Shown here in pieces: positions 1 to 12,692 of a stretch of 64,000 nucleotides of DNA. Both the position numbers and the translations under genes were made by a program. The stretch lies in contig JBHGNT010000001.1 of the NCBI GenBank assembly GCA_043228905.1, forward strand, positions 34,038,001 through 34,102,000, in the 5' to 3' direction. This DNA is from Azolla caroliniana (lineage: Eukaryota; Polypodiophyta). Within the stretch, counting starts at the first letter, position 1, and each line of letters starts with the position of its first letter. A model generated the notes under the pieces. The model was not told where the DNA came from, did not search any database, and was given only the letters and a program-made list of their open reading frames with translations.

Positions 1-2
1 TG

Positions 3-743
3 CAGGGCACAAAAGGAGCTTTAAGAGACGAGATCCTTCACAACCTTCATGTTCCCGTCATGTTTGTGCAAGTGAGATCATATAACTAACCTCAAATTCC
101 TTTTTTCAAGATATAGAGTGGATAATAATTCAACTTTCGTTTAATAGTTCTGATGTTTTTCCTTATAGTCTGGATTGGCTGGTCATTTAGTTCTATTTGG
201 AGATGCTTTTAATATAATTTCGATGACCATTTAACTCATTTTCAATGGTTTTGGCACATGATCATTTGCTGATGGGTTTGTCACCTTTTTTATTTAATTT
301 TGTATGATCATTTTTATTTATTTTAGGACATTTTCTTTTGGGTGATTAGTTCTTTTTTTAAACAATTTTCCTATTTATATTTTGTTTACATTATTCTTTT
401 AGTTCTTTGTTTGATTATTTTGTTTCAATTTCTTAGACTAATTTGGGTGACTCAAAGTTATATTTTGTTGATGAGTTTCATACAATGTTAGGGAAGTAAG
501 GATGCATTATGCCCGTTAGATAAGTTAAAGGGAGTTTTGGCAAAGTTGAGCTGCATCACAAAGCTTCACATCATAGAAGGTGGCGATCATTCTTTCAAGG
601 TGGGCAAGAAAGCACTTCAAGAATGTGGAAAAAGCCAGGAGAAACTAGAAGAAGAGGCAGTTGAGAGCATCCAAATGTTTTTGGAGGAATCTGTTGATGT
701 ATATCACACAACGAATGTGAATTTACTAAACAAAAAAAGCTAA
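3..743 (+). CDS. Alpha/beta hydrolase of KANL3/TEX30 type, 3' end only
   Basis: This is the C-terminal part of a serine-hydrolase-fold protein. The gene enters from the left edge, so its start is missing. Two exons are visible: 3-71 and 492-743. The first ends CAA|GTGAGA, the intron ends in TTAG, and the frame is kept across the junction. The first exon reads QGTKGALRDEILHNLHVPVM, which continues to MFVQ. The second opens GSKDALCPLDKL, and the block GGDHSFKVGKK carries the expected catalytic His of the fold. This layout matches the plant KAT8-regulatory-NSL-subunit-3/TEX30-like family as I know it. Activity and substrate are not established by the sequence. The last 15 or so residues (DVYHTTNVNLLNKKS) look like an unconserved tail. 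Confidence 0.85.
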
Positions 744-1371
744 AGTGATATGGAGCAACTTAATGATAGATTTTGGGTAACTTTTGTAGAGCATTAGTAG
801 ACTTCTCAGTGCATCATCAGTTTTTTGTTGTTTCATCAGTATGGTATATTTCTTATGAAAGTTTCTAGGTTCTACTTGATACAGATTTTGAGTTTAAATA
901 TGAAAAAGAAAATATTTTTGAGTTTATATCTATAGATATATATTGTCTTGGTTTTCATACACAATATGGATGATGTGCAATATGATTTCATGGGTTATTT
1001 CCATGCACAAGATCTGACTCAATAAATGGTGGTGTTATCTGTAGAATGCATGCCAACAAAAGTTTTTTAAGCGTAGTGAAAGATGTGGTCATATGTATGT
1101 AAATATGTTAAATGTAATCTCAGATAGCAGGTGTTTTATGATGCAATATTCAATGTTCACTTTCAATCATTCTGTTTGGTTACCACACAATTACAAATAT
1201 AAATTAGAATCATCATCTCCAACCAATTCCTAATTTGATAAAAAGGAGTTTCTTTCCACATGATACATATGAAAGCAACCAACCATCCTCGGTATAATAT
1301 GATTGTGTATTTCGACAAAAACAACTCAAGTGGAGATCCTTAATTATATCTAAATTCTAATGTTTCTTGAT
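744..1371. other. Convergent intergenic spacer
   Basis: This AT-rich spacer lies between two genes that end towards each other, the hydrolase (+) and ARP7 (-). It should hold both 3' UTRs. I see no coding sequence or repeat in it. Confidence 0.6.
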
Positions 1372-4300
1372 CTAAAAGCACTTCTTGTGGACAATGCTAG
1401 GGCCTGATTCATCATAATCTCCTTTCGATATATGTTGGTTCTGAGGAAACACGACCTTGGCTAATATTGCCCCACCCATCCATGCAGAATACCTCAAAGT
1501 ATTTTCTGGCATATATTCAGGTGGCTGTAAAAACATAGAAGTCACAGCACAAAAGGTGAGTTTTGTATCAGACTCTTTATATCTTTAGATGATGATGATG
1601 ATGCAAAGTAAAAATACATAAATGAATATCCAGAAGACATTCCAAAGTTTCGTCAATTAGACTATCTATGTCTCTCATATTTCCTGTTCATAAGTCACAG
1701 CTGATGCCACCCTATGATCGCATCAAGACAAGCTAACGAAGACCCAAACCCCCTGTGTTCTATAGACTTCATTATAAGTTTTCAGGGAACCATAGGTCAT
1801 ATTAGCTCTGCGAAATGTCACAATTTTCTGAAACCAGTTGGCACCAGAACAGATGAAGTACAAAGCCAGCAATAAATGGCTTAAATGGAATAGCTGAAAA
1901 GGAAAGCAATTGTTGCAACCCTATAAACCTCACAAAACTTGCGCAGCAGTTAATGATCCTATTTCTTTAAGCTACACTACCTTTGGTGTCAAAAACAGAA
2001 ATTGATTGAATGCAAAACATCAAGTTCCTGGCAATATACAAATACAAAATGAAGGATAATGTTCGATATGACAATAACAAAATAGAAAATACCTTGACCA
2101 GAGTAGGTCGGATTGAAGGTGTTGCAAGAAGGTTTGCTTCTTTCTGAAATCGAGCATCAAAGCCTGTAGAAAAGGCTCTGAGAATTAATAATTATTACAT
2201 CCACCTTTACTTGAATTATATAAGTCCAGTGAGGGTACCTTGCATTGTAGCTGTGCCTCCACAAACCACAATATTCTCAAGTAGTTGTCTTTGATTTTCT
2301 GATGGTACACATAATGATACACTGCGAAAGAGGGAATCTACAATATTGAGATCCTCAACCTGTAATAATGATGGTTGAAATAAAGCCTCACCAACTGTGT
2401 ATCTTTCCTTGCCAATAGCAATAACCTGTTCATATTAGATGTAACAAAATTGTTGAAATAATCATTGTAACCTGTAACAGGAGAGATTTTCAAAGAAGCT
2501 CAAGAAGCATTTTACATTCCACAATGTGTACTTCCAATAAAGAATCAAATTCAATATATCTGACTATCCCAAAAAAATGTAGTTTATAACGAAATAAATG
2601 GCATATTCGTTAAAATATCATCATATACGAAACATCGTATGTTTAATGATGATAATTACCTATGAAGGATCAAAGAAGATAAGAATGTATGGAAGCAGGG
2701 ATTTGCATGATAGGTACAATGTCCCAGTACCAAATGAAGCATAAACTCATAACAATATCCTTAGGAAGAAAGAATGCAAAAATCTTTGGTGAATGATGTC
2801 CCAGAATGGTATTCTCCGGCTTAGACCATGTAGTCATCAGAAACAAGCCTGACATAAGGTAATAGAGAAAATGCATTCATCTTTAGTGTAACATTATTCA
2901 TAATCATATTTGTTTTCTGTAGTTTCCATGGGTAGAATAGCATTATGGAACCATTAAGCATGACAAACAAATTACAGGATACTAGCAAATCAAAAACCTC
3001 AGCAGGACATTCATTATTTTTTGCCCAAAAAACAAACCTGACCATCCGGTAAAATATGTTCCTCTACTGAGCAAGACTCCATAGCTGTGGCATAATCTTC
3101 CGAAACCACTGCCGCTGTCTCTTTTAATAACTCTGCAGTAGTAAAGTCCAACTTCAGCTCTGGATCTTGTTTACTCATTTCCTTCAAAAGAAGCCTTGTA
3201 AGGTCTTCACCACCAAGCTCCATTCTTTTTGCACAGTTATGCTGCACAGCACCCTCCCAAACAGGTACAATATCTGAAATAAAACAACCAATACAGCCCT
3301 GCCAACCATTAAGTCAGTTAAAAGTACAAACCAGAACGACCAAAACTACAGTTTAGATGTTGTTTGAGACTTGCCTATCATAAGTTCGAATTTCACATAT
3401 ACACAGATATTTTTGAAGCGAATTCAAAAGATCCATTCAAAAGCGAATTCAAAACTTATCAGCCATTCACATTATGTACACAAATGTGTGCAGATTAGTA
3501 AGACATATTCTTATAGAAAGATGAAAAGTAATTCTGGTGCATGCTATTGATGCCACTTAATCTATGACAAAGAAAAAAGAAACCATTCCTCGTGGTTGAA
3601 GAATTGACATTAGTTCATAGAATTACATGACATGTGACATGTTTTCTAAATTACTGCCTCCTAAATCGTCTACAAAACCCAATATCCCATTCAAAACAGA
3701 AGTACATTCTATCCCGCCAATGTAGCGGTATGACAGTATATCTCGCTGTTTAAAAACATTTTTCCAGCCAACAAAGGTGGCAAATTTCCCTTTTATAAGT
3801 TGAATTCACATTTAGTATCTCTAAAATGCCAAATATATCTGAACAGATTCATTATGATGAACTTACTTGATACAGACAATTTACAATCTAGATGCCCCAA
3901 TTAGCAGATATAGTGAGGCATGCAAACTATTACCTAGCATTCAAGGAATCTTCAACTTAAAAGAAACCTACAACTGCACCATACTTCAAGTTGATATCCT
4001 GGTTACGGATTCAAAGAAACATAAACAAGTGAACAAAAACAGTTTCTTCAGCATTGAAACCTAAGCTTTATTCAAGTCACATTGGATGCAACATAGGGCA
4101 GTGACACCTGTGGTGCACTTGAGTTAGTAACCTAAGCTGTATTAATCAATCTCTATCATTCTTTCCTCCCTAATGCTTTCATTGGTAGCTACTGAGGAAA
4201 TCCCTCTGAACCAGTGACTACACTGTCACAAATCTCAGGAGGCCATCCAATAAACTAGCACGAATAACAAAGGAGGCAACGAGCAGAATTATGTTTGCAC

Positions 4301-6505
4301 ACAAATCCTACAGAAACATACCTGTCTTCCCATGTCCAACATCAACTGCACATCCAGAGATTCTCCCCACTGAATAGAGAGAAAGCACAGCTTGCTCAAC
4401 TGCATATAGGCCAGTAACATTAAAGGTTTCAAACATGATTTGAACCACCTTCTCTCTTGCAACCTGAAAGAGTGCCAAACCAGATCAATGACATGAAGGT
4501 GTTAAAAATAGCAATGGTAGCCCATTCCATAAAATCACAATAACACAAATAAGAGTGAATTACTATACATCAGATGATAAATTATTGGTTTAACCAGAAA
4601 CAGTTATGATATAATGACTTTCAAAACAATTTCCCAAATCTTCATACAACAAGCTAAGCATAAATGTATGCATTAGGACTCGGGGTCTACTTTATCTCCT
4701 TTCTATCTAAGCTCATTACATAATTTTATTCTACTTATTTGCAACACTATTACAATCAGTGACAATATCAGAATATGAAATAAGCTTGTTGCATATAGAA
4801 TTGACCTTCACAATCAGAGTTAGTAATTTAAACTTCATGTACAAAGTATAAAATTTTAACTTCATCCATTTGATATTTTTATAATATAAGGTTAGAGTAT
4901 AAGTCATGAGCAATATCATCGATCTACATCATTAGTTTATAACACTAAGGAACTGAGTTAATAAGCCAGCTATGAGTCATTTTTTATGAAAAAATGTTAA
5001 AACCACAATAGGTTTAAATTCAGTAAAAAATATTGCAAATTCTCCTTCATATGTCAGAACTTTATATTCACGATTTATTTAGTAGAATATACTTCTGTAT
5101 TGTCAAGATGCAATTTACATTGGGCAGGTGTATCTTTACAAGTTCAGAAAACCGCTGAGGAAATACTGGAAATACAAGGAACAATCTTCACGCCGATGAT
5201 GCCAAGTTTTGGCAATAATAAGCAGACATATTCTATTAAATATTTTTAGCATTGAAGAGTGAGTATGTATAGAAGTAATGCAGATAAATCATAGCTGATG
5301 TTTGAGTCTTCGATATAGCCCAATTTGTTGTATAACATAGTGAGCTTGAATCTCATTGCCCACAGCACAAGTTGAAACTCAAGATACATTAGAGTTCATG
5401 ATTGTATAAAACTTTCTTGTGACACCAAGAAATGGATATATCTAATTCTAAACTACTAAGACTGTAAAATCTGAGTGCATCCTTTGTCTTATAATCAGCT
5501 GAGAAGCTGCCAACACAGCAAATATAGCTCCATGTGGGATTAGCTATAGATTCTATTTGCAAAAAAGAAATTGGTTTCATAATGTTTATCCGTTTTGCTA
5601 GAGCCATTGCAACAGGTTACCTGACATAGTTTCTTTTAACATGAGTAAACCACTGTCACTTTGCTGTTATAACGTCATCCGCTATCTTATTCCATGTTCC
5701 CATGTTTCTTTTTGTCAAGACTCAAAACCAAAAGTCAAGATATTGATCTGTACCTTGGGTGTTAACAATGGCTCTGTGAAGAGAACTTGACCTTCATTTC
5801 CTGCTTCCCATCCTAATCCAGTATAGAATATGTAGCGCCACAGATCCTCCATAACATCCCAATCCTTGACCATGCCTCTTACAATGGGATTCACCATGTC
5901 TTCAAATGCAATTTCTTCATCTTCATTTTCTGCCTTCTCAGGATCTCCTTCTTTGGCCTTCACCAACGCGGTTGAGCACACCTGCATACAATCATAACCG
6001 TAAACACTGATATCAGTTCTTTCTTTTGCCTTCATCATATCTGTCAAATGTGAGCTCGGAAAAACGCAAACATGACCATAAATCCATAAGCCAAACAGTT
6101 TCACGTTTGTCCATCATAACTCGAACTTGCAAACTGGGACAAAATATCTAATTAACCAATTCTTTCACCCTAAATTGATTGATTCTGGGGGGTCAAACAC
6201 CAATCTGTAATGAGACCTAGGAAAACCCTAAATTTGATCAGATCTTTGAATGAGAGCTCAACAAAACCCTCGATTTTCACATTTATGTGAAATGAGATCT
6301 CAGAAATTCCCCCAGACCTTCCTATGGTCTTCACCATATCTGTGAAATGTGATTCTGGAAAGCCTTTAGCATATCTGTTAAGGAGAGGTTCGAAAAACCT
6401 TAAAACGGCATTTCTTGTGTCAGGTTATTTTTGTTGCTATTCACCATACCTTCAAACGAGAATTCAAAAAAAAACTAGTTTTCTTTTTCTTTTGGCATCC
6501 AGGGG

Positions 6506-6538
<33 letters not shown>

Positions 6539-6637
6539 ATGGGGGAGATAAAAACATACCATGGAAGGGTCCTGATCGGGATAAGCAAACCCTGCTTTGA
6601 CGAGCTTCGATCCGATGTCTAGCACAACAGGCTCCAT
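1372..6637 (-). CDS. ARP7: Actin-related protein 7 (ARP7)
   Basis: ARP7 is a nuclear actin-like protein, known in plants as a subunit of SWI/SNF-type chromatin remodelling complexes. Seven exons join in frame to 364 residues, close to the roughly 363 usual for the family: 6560-6637, 5754-5981, 4322-4463, 3038-3273, 2239-2425, 2093-2163 and 1372-1524. The start [16 protein letters not shown] is the actin-fold phosphate-1 region. [31 protein letters not shown], the [18 protein letters not shown] block, [12 protein letters not shown] and the end [11 protein letters not shown] all fit ARP7 rather than conventional actin. Exon 2 carries an acidic insert ([19 protein letters not shown]) where ARP7 is usually variable. 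A (GA)n tract lies in intron 1 and a (CT)n tract just upstream of the start. Introns range from about 75 to 1,290 bases. The gene is divergent from the J-domain gene at 7931. Confidence 0.95.
6506..6533. repeat. (GA)n microsatellite in ARP7 intron 1
   Basis: An uninterrupted GA dinucleotide run lies just downstream of the ARP7 exon 1 donor site. ORFs that cross it are artefacts of the repeat. Confidence 0.95.
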
Positions 6638-6678
6638 TGCTCTGTTCTCTCTGTCTGTCTCTGCTCTGTGCTCTGTTT

Positions 6679-6723
<45 letters not shown>

Positions 6724-7930
6724 CCTGCTCTGTGCTTTTTATCTCTCTGTTTTCCCCCCTACTCTTCACCCCTCTTAAAATTTTGCGAAGGAAGGAAATG
6801 TGGTATAGACAATAGACTATAGTTAATAATTAGGCAGTCAATAATGAGCTGGGGGTGCTTCTCAATGGGCTCCTCATGAGTCCTCATCAATGGGTTTCTA
6901 AATCCATGAAGGGTTTTTCTTCTTCACGATGCCCACACCATTCCAATGACGCGTAGGACACACGCGTGTGTTTCCGCACACTTAACACATTCCATATGCC
7001 GATCCAATCGAAACCCACATCCATCCACATCGTGTTAGTGCTTCTGCCTTTTGTCCGGCCTCAACCCAACCTCCATCGCTTTCCATATGACTTTTGCCCA
7101 CATTCTCTATGATGTGATGCTTTACATATTTCAGCCCATGTGCGACGAGGAAGAGATATATTGAATATATAGATTTTGTGTGACCAGCAAGCTCCTAGGC
7201 CTCGAGTATCATTCTCTATTGCAATGCTTTTGTCACACTTGAATGTTCTATTACATGACGCTATGCTAAAAAGAGAGAGCGATCTAAATCTTGTGCCAAA
7301 GGACCTACTATGATGTATTTGACTTGCATCTACTAATGGTATGGAAATTTATGCTTGTCTACGACATCTGCTATAATCTTTATTCCTTTCTGCAATAAAA
7401 AAGGATCTAACTATTGGGATGTTGCAAATCAGGCCCTCGAGGTCATTCCAACTACATAGTGCTCTTGAGGCTTGCATAATTGCCGTGATTCACCACCCTT
7501 CCTTGGATTCTTGCATTCTTTGAGAGACAAACAATGGACGGACACGCACTTAGGGATTCTTGCATTCTTAATGGACGGCCGAAAAAACAATGCAACACTG
7601 ACACATACACACATGTATGTGTACGTAAATTAGATGGGAGGTACTCCAAAGTACCCCCATCGAGTTTTGCTTTGTCCCCCCTGCCCCCGAAAGTGAGCCA
7701 TCGGAGAAGCTACAGAAGTCAAATCATTGCCAAGTTGCGGTGTGTGGACACAATTAGGGGCATTTAGGGAATTAAGAGAAACTCAGGGAAGTTTCTCTCT
7801 TCTTAGTACACACACACAGAGTAGTACTAATTACTCCTAGTACAGAAGACACAATACCCACATATATAGTACTTTCTCCTCATCTTCCCCCCCTAAGAGG
7901 ATCTCTCAATGATTTCATGGAAGCTTCAGA
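6638..7930. promoter_or_regulatory. Shared divergent promoter region of ARP7 and the J-domain gene
   Basis: These 1.3 kb lie between two genes transcribed away from each other. They should contain both promoters and 5' leaders. The part near 6,890-7,130 is less AT-rich than the surroundings. No coding sequence is convincing. A short duplicated phrase (ttcttgcattctt) occurs near 7507 and 7557. Confidence 0.5.
6682..6721. repeat. (CT)n tract in ARP7 5' leader
   Basis: About 20 CT units lie 45-85 bases upstream of the ARP7 start codon. CT/GA tracts in 5' leaders and core promoters are common in plants, so this could affect expression. That role is inferred from position only. Confidence 0.9.
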
Positions 7931-9810
7931 ATGAATCTACATCGCGTCTCCAGGTCTTCCTCTACGTCTTACCCTAATTCCCAGAATCTGGAGCTGTCTG
8001 CGAGATTCCGGCACGGGTTCCGATTCTTTTCACGAGGCTTAGATGGCTTCTATCAGGAGCTGGGTCTCTCAGAAGGAGCAACTTCCACAGAAGTGAAGCA
8101 AGCTTACCATCGCAGATCTCTCGAATGGTTTGTAATTTCTCACGCACATATTCAGTAATCTTGTCTGTTTTCGTTCTTCAGACTTTCCTTTTTTTTCCCC
8201 TTTGTCCTTTGTTAAAAACTTGAGATTTTATAATTAAGGTCTTAGTTATGAGATCTTCAAATAGTGGATTAAAATGGTTCAAATCTTCATACTCAGATAA
8301 TGGGTTGAAACACATTTCAGCGATGGGTTTAGAAGGGTACAATTACTGCATTAAAAGACAAATTTATTCTCATGCAAATAGTGGGTTTGAAATTTCTTTC
8401 AGTTTTTACATTCAAATAATGTTTTATTTTTTCTTGCCATTGTCTTTAGTTTTTTTTTTCCAAATGCGATCTTATAGATCATAGTTGTATGTTGGATGTA
8501 TTCAAACAATTTAAGAGAAAGAGCATTTTGAAAACTGAACAAATAGTTGTATTAAACCAAGAAGTAAACAAATAATTGTATAAAGGAAATTAAGTGGTAT
8601 ACAAATAGCTGCATTACACTGCTTAAAATCCAAAGGAATAGATATATTAAATTAAATAAATAACGAGTTGCTATGTTTTGTGCATTTATCCTTGAGTTTG
8701 TGCATGGCATAATTATGCATCCTTTTATTGTCATTTCATATGTAAACAAAAGTTGTATTAAAAGAATGCAAGAGGATACACAAATAATAAAAATATTCGA
8801 AAGCTGAATAAATAGTTTTATTGCAGCGTTTAAGAAGTAAACAACAACTATCTAAAGCACATAAGGGGCAAAACAAATATTTGTATCAAAACATGTACAC
8901 ATTGAACCAACAATTTAACATAAATACATGATGGTATTAAAGCATTTGAGAGGTAAACAATACTGGGTATACCGTAACTTTTCACACAGTTGTATCCATC
9001 CTGGTCTGCATACTCTTCTGATGGCAATTCTCAACAATGTTGAAGGTATCTTAGATGTGATTTAGAGACGCATAGTCAAATGCTGAGTTGCCCAGCTCCT
9101 GCATTTTGAGTGTTTTGCACTTTTCTGTAATTTGGAAGAGATGTGAACTATGGGAGTCCTTGTGATTAGATGTGATTGAGCAATCTCATTCAGATTGTGG
9201 CCTTAATAATTATAGCTATTCTCACCTCCAAATAATGGATGGCTATATTATCTTCTCCCTTTACATTTGCATGGTATAATTATGCAACTTCAAATAATGG
9301 GTTGTTTTTTTGTGAGCTCATCTTTTGTTGTTTATTTCGTTTGGGTTAAAATTGACATGATTCCACAGTATGATGCCACAGTATGGCAAACTCGTTTAGT
9401 TTTTATAAAAAGAAGTTCTACAAATGGTTAACTGGTTGTTTATCTATCTCTTCACTTGTACATTCAGCCATCCTGATTTACATAGTAACGATGGCAAAGA
9501 GTTTATGCGGGTTACCGAGGCATATAAAATGATAATGAGTGGCAGAGGGCGTATAAGGAGGGTTGGAGTTTCATCAACATCAACAGAAACAAGGATATTT
9601 CAAGGTCCAAGAGCTTTCTTTTGGGTCAGCATTATGTTGGGAGTTGTGTTGTTTGCATATCCTTTAAACATGTATATGGATAACCGAACAAGGGTTTCAC
9701 GTGGGGACGAGCCTTCTAGATTTGTTGAGCCTACACGAGATGTTGTGAAAAGAGAGCGCATTGCCGCCATTCTCTTGGAGAGACAAAGACAAGAGAAGGA
9801 CCGAAAATGA
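7931..9810 (+). CDS. Membrane-anchored J-domain (DnaJ/HSP40-type) protein
   Basis: This is a probable Hsp70 co-chaperone. Two exons, 7931-8127 and 9468-9810, join in frame to 179 residues. The J-domain starts at GFYQELGLSEGATSTEVKQA and is split by the intron inside the Cys codon, so HPD (residues 67-69), the motif that stimulates Hsp70 ATPase, is formed by exon 2 (CHPDLH). After the J-domain comes one hydrophobic stretch, AFFWVSIMLGVVLFAYPLNM, at about residues 115-134. A basic, charged tail ends ERQRQEKDRK. The N-terminus (MNLHRVSRSSSTSYPNSQNL) is rich in Ser and Arg and nearly free of acids, so it may be a mitochondrial presequence. The single J-domain plus one membrane segment resembles DNAJC4-like proteins. 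The 1.3-kb intron holds degenerate repeats of the phrase aacaaatagttgtatt. Confidence 0.88.
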
Positions 9811-10019
9811 GGACTTCAGAGTGGTGAGTTATCTCCCATATGGTCGTTTACGCTACAATGTCTGCCTACTACAATCTCTTATGGTACATGAAATGTGGTA
9901 ATCCCCCTTTTCCTTTTTTTTATCTATTGTGTTTTTGTTGTGTTCTTTTTTCTTGTAAAGAAACCCCCTTTTCGTCATTCCTTAAGGATGGAGTTGGCAG
10001 TTCAAATATTATGCTGTAT

Positions 10020-10300
10020 GTAAGTTGGTATTATGGATGTATGGTAGGTATGGTGGATGATAGTATTTATATATGTATAGATGGTAGGATGTATGCATGA
10101 ATAGGTGGTCGAATATATGTATTGCTGGATGGATGGTCTGCTGTGTCAATGGATATATATATATATATATATGGTTGTATGGATGGTATTTAATATCTAC
10201 GTATGGTAGTAGTGTACTAGAATAATGAAATAATGCATGGATGGGTGTGCATGGTAGTAAGATAGTGTGTACTAGTAAAGTATGGATGGGTGTATACTGC
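10020..10300. repeat. Degenerate (TGGA/TATGG)n simple-sequence region
   Basis: The phrases ggatggat, tatggtagg and atgtatgg recur irregularly, with a (TA)n run near 10151-10171. The period is not clean, which suggests an old, decayed microsatellite. Overlapping ORFs are repeat artefacts. Confidence 0.75.
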
Positions 10301-10860
10301 TGCAAGATGGAGTATGCTTCTCTCTATGCACGCATGTAAATGTTTTATACTGTAAATGATTTGTGAATTTACACTTTATCTTGCTGATTTTTCGTCCAAC
10401 AGATAAAAGCTAGCTTTTTAGGAGGATCTTCTCACGAGAAACAAGTCTTATCATCTCTCCATTTATATAGAAGCATGTAATTATATAAGTTTCCCATTTG
10501 GTTGTGAAAACCAATTATGTAGAATTCTAAAACTTACTTGGCTTCATTTTTATCACATTAATAAATGACTTGAACAAGAAATTTGTTGATGATGTTAAAG
10601 ACATCTAGGCTTCTAATTTGTAAACATGACACTTATGATAATGATAAGCAAATAACACACTTATGATAATTATTATAGTGAAGAGTGAATATTCAGGAAT
10701 CTTCACATGTTTCTTCTCTTATTTGATAAACTAAATCAGTCCTGAGTTTGTCTTTAAGAAGATGGATCATAGCACTTCCTTTCACAACACCATTCTAATT
10801 ATTCAACCTTTTGATAAAATTTGTTTCAATAATTTTTTCCAGGTTGAGCACACATCTTTA

Positions 10861-11130
10861 TGCATTCTTTTCACATATTTGATGTTGTTGGTGTACTTTG
10901 GGTTCTCTATTCAAGGGTTTTGATTAATTGGGCGACATAATCTTCTCTCAACCCATTGCATAGAAATGGAAGGATAGTTTAGGTTACCCATGTCTTTGAG
11001 GACAAAACATTCAATGATATGCATTCTTTTCACACGTTTAATGTTATTGGTGTACTTTGGGTTCTCTATTCAAGGATAGAAATGGAAGGATAGTTTAGGT
11101 TACCCATGTGACAAAACATTCAATGACATC
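10861..11130. repeat. Local duplication with an internal deletion
   Basis: The segment at about 10861-11018 (tgcattcttttcacatattt, then gtgtactttgggttctctat, then ggaaggatagtttaggttac) recurs at about 11020-11130. The second copy lacks roughly 45 bases from the middle of the first, plus a short piece after acccatgt. Confidence 0.8.
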
Positions 11131-12692
11131 CTGACAGAGGGCACATGATCAACAATTAGAGGCACATGATTTTCCTATAGCACTGATCGTTTTACATTCA
11201 CCAATTTAGCAATAGCACTCATGAAGAATGGGGCATATACTTGCTATAAAATCTGTGTTTTCTCAACATTTCTTATAGTCTTATGCACTTGTTAATTTTC
11301 AAAGAAGGATGATATCATATATAGATATATACATTGGCACAGATAAACATAAGGTGTTGTGCTCTTGAGTACATGGCTGCATCATAATTATTGATAAGCT
11401 GCTAAAATGATTCTCACATTATGGTTTTCTAAAACAGATGCGTATTCTGAAATGGGCATTACAAAGTAACGCATGGGGTGGGTAATCTTATACAGCATGT
11501 ATTCTAGAAGGCAAAATACACACATGCCGTGTAATTTTTAAGTCTCTCCATTTTGCAGTTTGTACATATTCAAAGAAATCTACAACGCAATTGATTTGAA
11601 AATTCATTCAAGAAATAATAATTTATCAAAAATATAGGTTCAAAGTAAGAAATATGGGCAAACCTGCCAAACGTGACACATCGCATGTAAGAAATAAGCT
11701 TGTCACACACACCACATCACTGTAAGATAACTAGTCTAACACCAAAACGAATACCCCACATTTGCCCCATGCCCCACTATTAGAAAACAAATTCATTAGT
11801 ACAAAAGGTACTATCAGTAATAGAGAATCCCTCTTATTTCCCAAATGAGTTTACATAGTAGTAAACTACTATGCTGTCACCGCCAATCTCCAAAATTGCC
11901 CTCTCGATTGGAACATTTATTAGTAAAATTATGGAATATATCTGACTCACCCCTCAATTTCACATACCTTGTAAAAAAATTCAAATAATTAGTACTAGAA
12001 TTATTAGGAAGCAATCTTAATTATTGCCGCAGCCAATCAATTAAAATATATGAGAAACACTTCTCATGCCAATGCTTAGTAAAAAATCCTATCAATCTGT
12101 TTCTGCAAACAAATGATTGTCAAAACTGATTCTCCTATTATTTCATGTTTTTGGGAATTGTGGCCTCAAATGTCTTGCAATTTTGGCTGCTTAAATATTT
12201 ACAAGGGGATCCAATACATGTTGAAAGGATCCAAAAACTTTTCAACAAATCTCTTTCATACAGCTTAATCCACAACTCACATCATCATTCTTACCTGTAC
12301 AATTTTGCTTGAATAGTCACGGTATATTTTTCCTCATCAAGCACCGCATAATGATAATGATTACGAAATGTCAAAATGTTTCTTTACCACTGCAGACTGG
12401 GACAAAATTGATGCTTTTTTAAAAATCCAAATAGGTTTCTCCTTATATTTCTTGCATATACTGACCGAAATGATTCTTTTGATCCCAAAAAATGACTTTC
12501 CTTCATCTTTGCTTCTTCTGACAGAAATTTGATGCTTTCGATCCACACAAGATTAACTTACTCAAAATATCTGGCAAGGAGAACGGGCTGATCATAGTAT
12601 GCTATTTGAAATGTAAGCATTCATTTAGCAACAAACTTGTAACAGTAATCCCCATCACAGAGCTTTGTACCAATATCCTACATCACAGAGCT

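Larger units (their letters stand above)
9811..12692. other. Intergenic, convergent: J-domain gene 3' end to GTE 3' end
   Basis: This is an AT-rich spacer with no convincing gene. It holds a degenerate tggatgg-type simple repeat (about 10020-10300) and a partial local duplication (10861-11130). The remainder, up to the bromodomain gene, shows only short chance ORFs. The 3' UTRs of both flanking genes should lie at its ends. Confidence 0.55.

Noticed and set aside
6464-6822. Ser-Leu-rich and Arg-Glu-rich ORFs around 6.5-6.8 kb
   Set aside because: They translate (GA)n/(CT)n tracts. Only the [11 protein letters not shown] part on the minus strand is real, as ARP7 exon 1.
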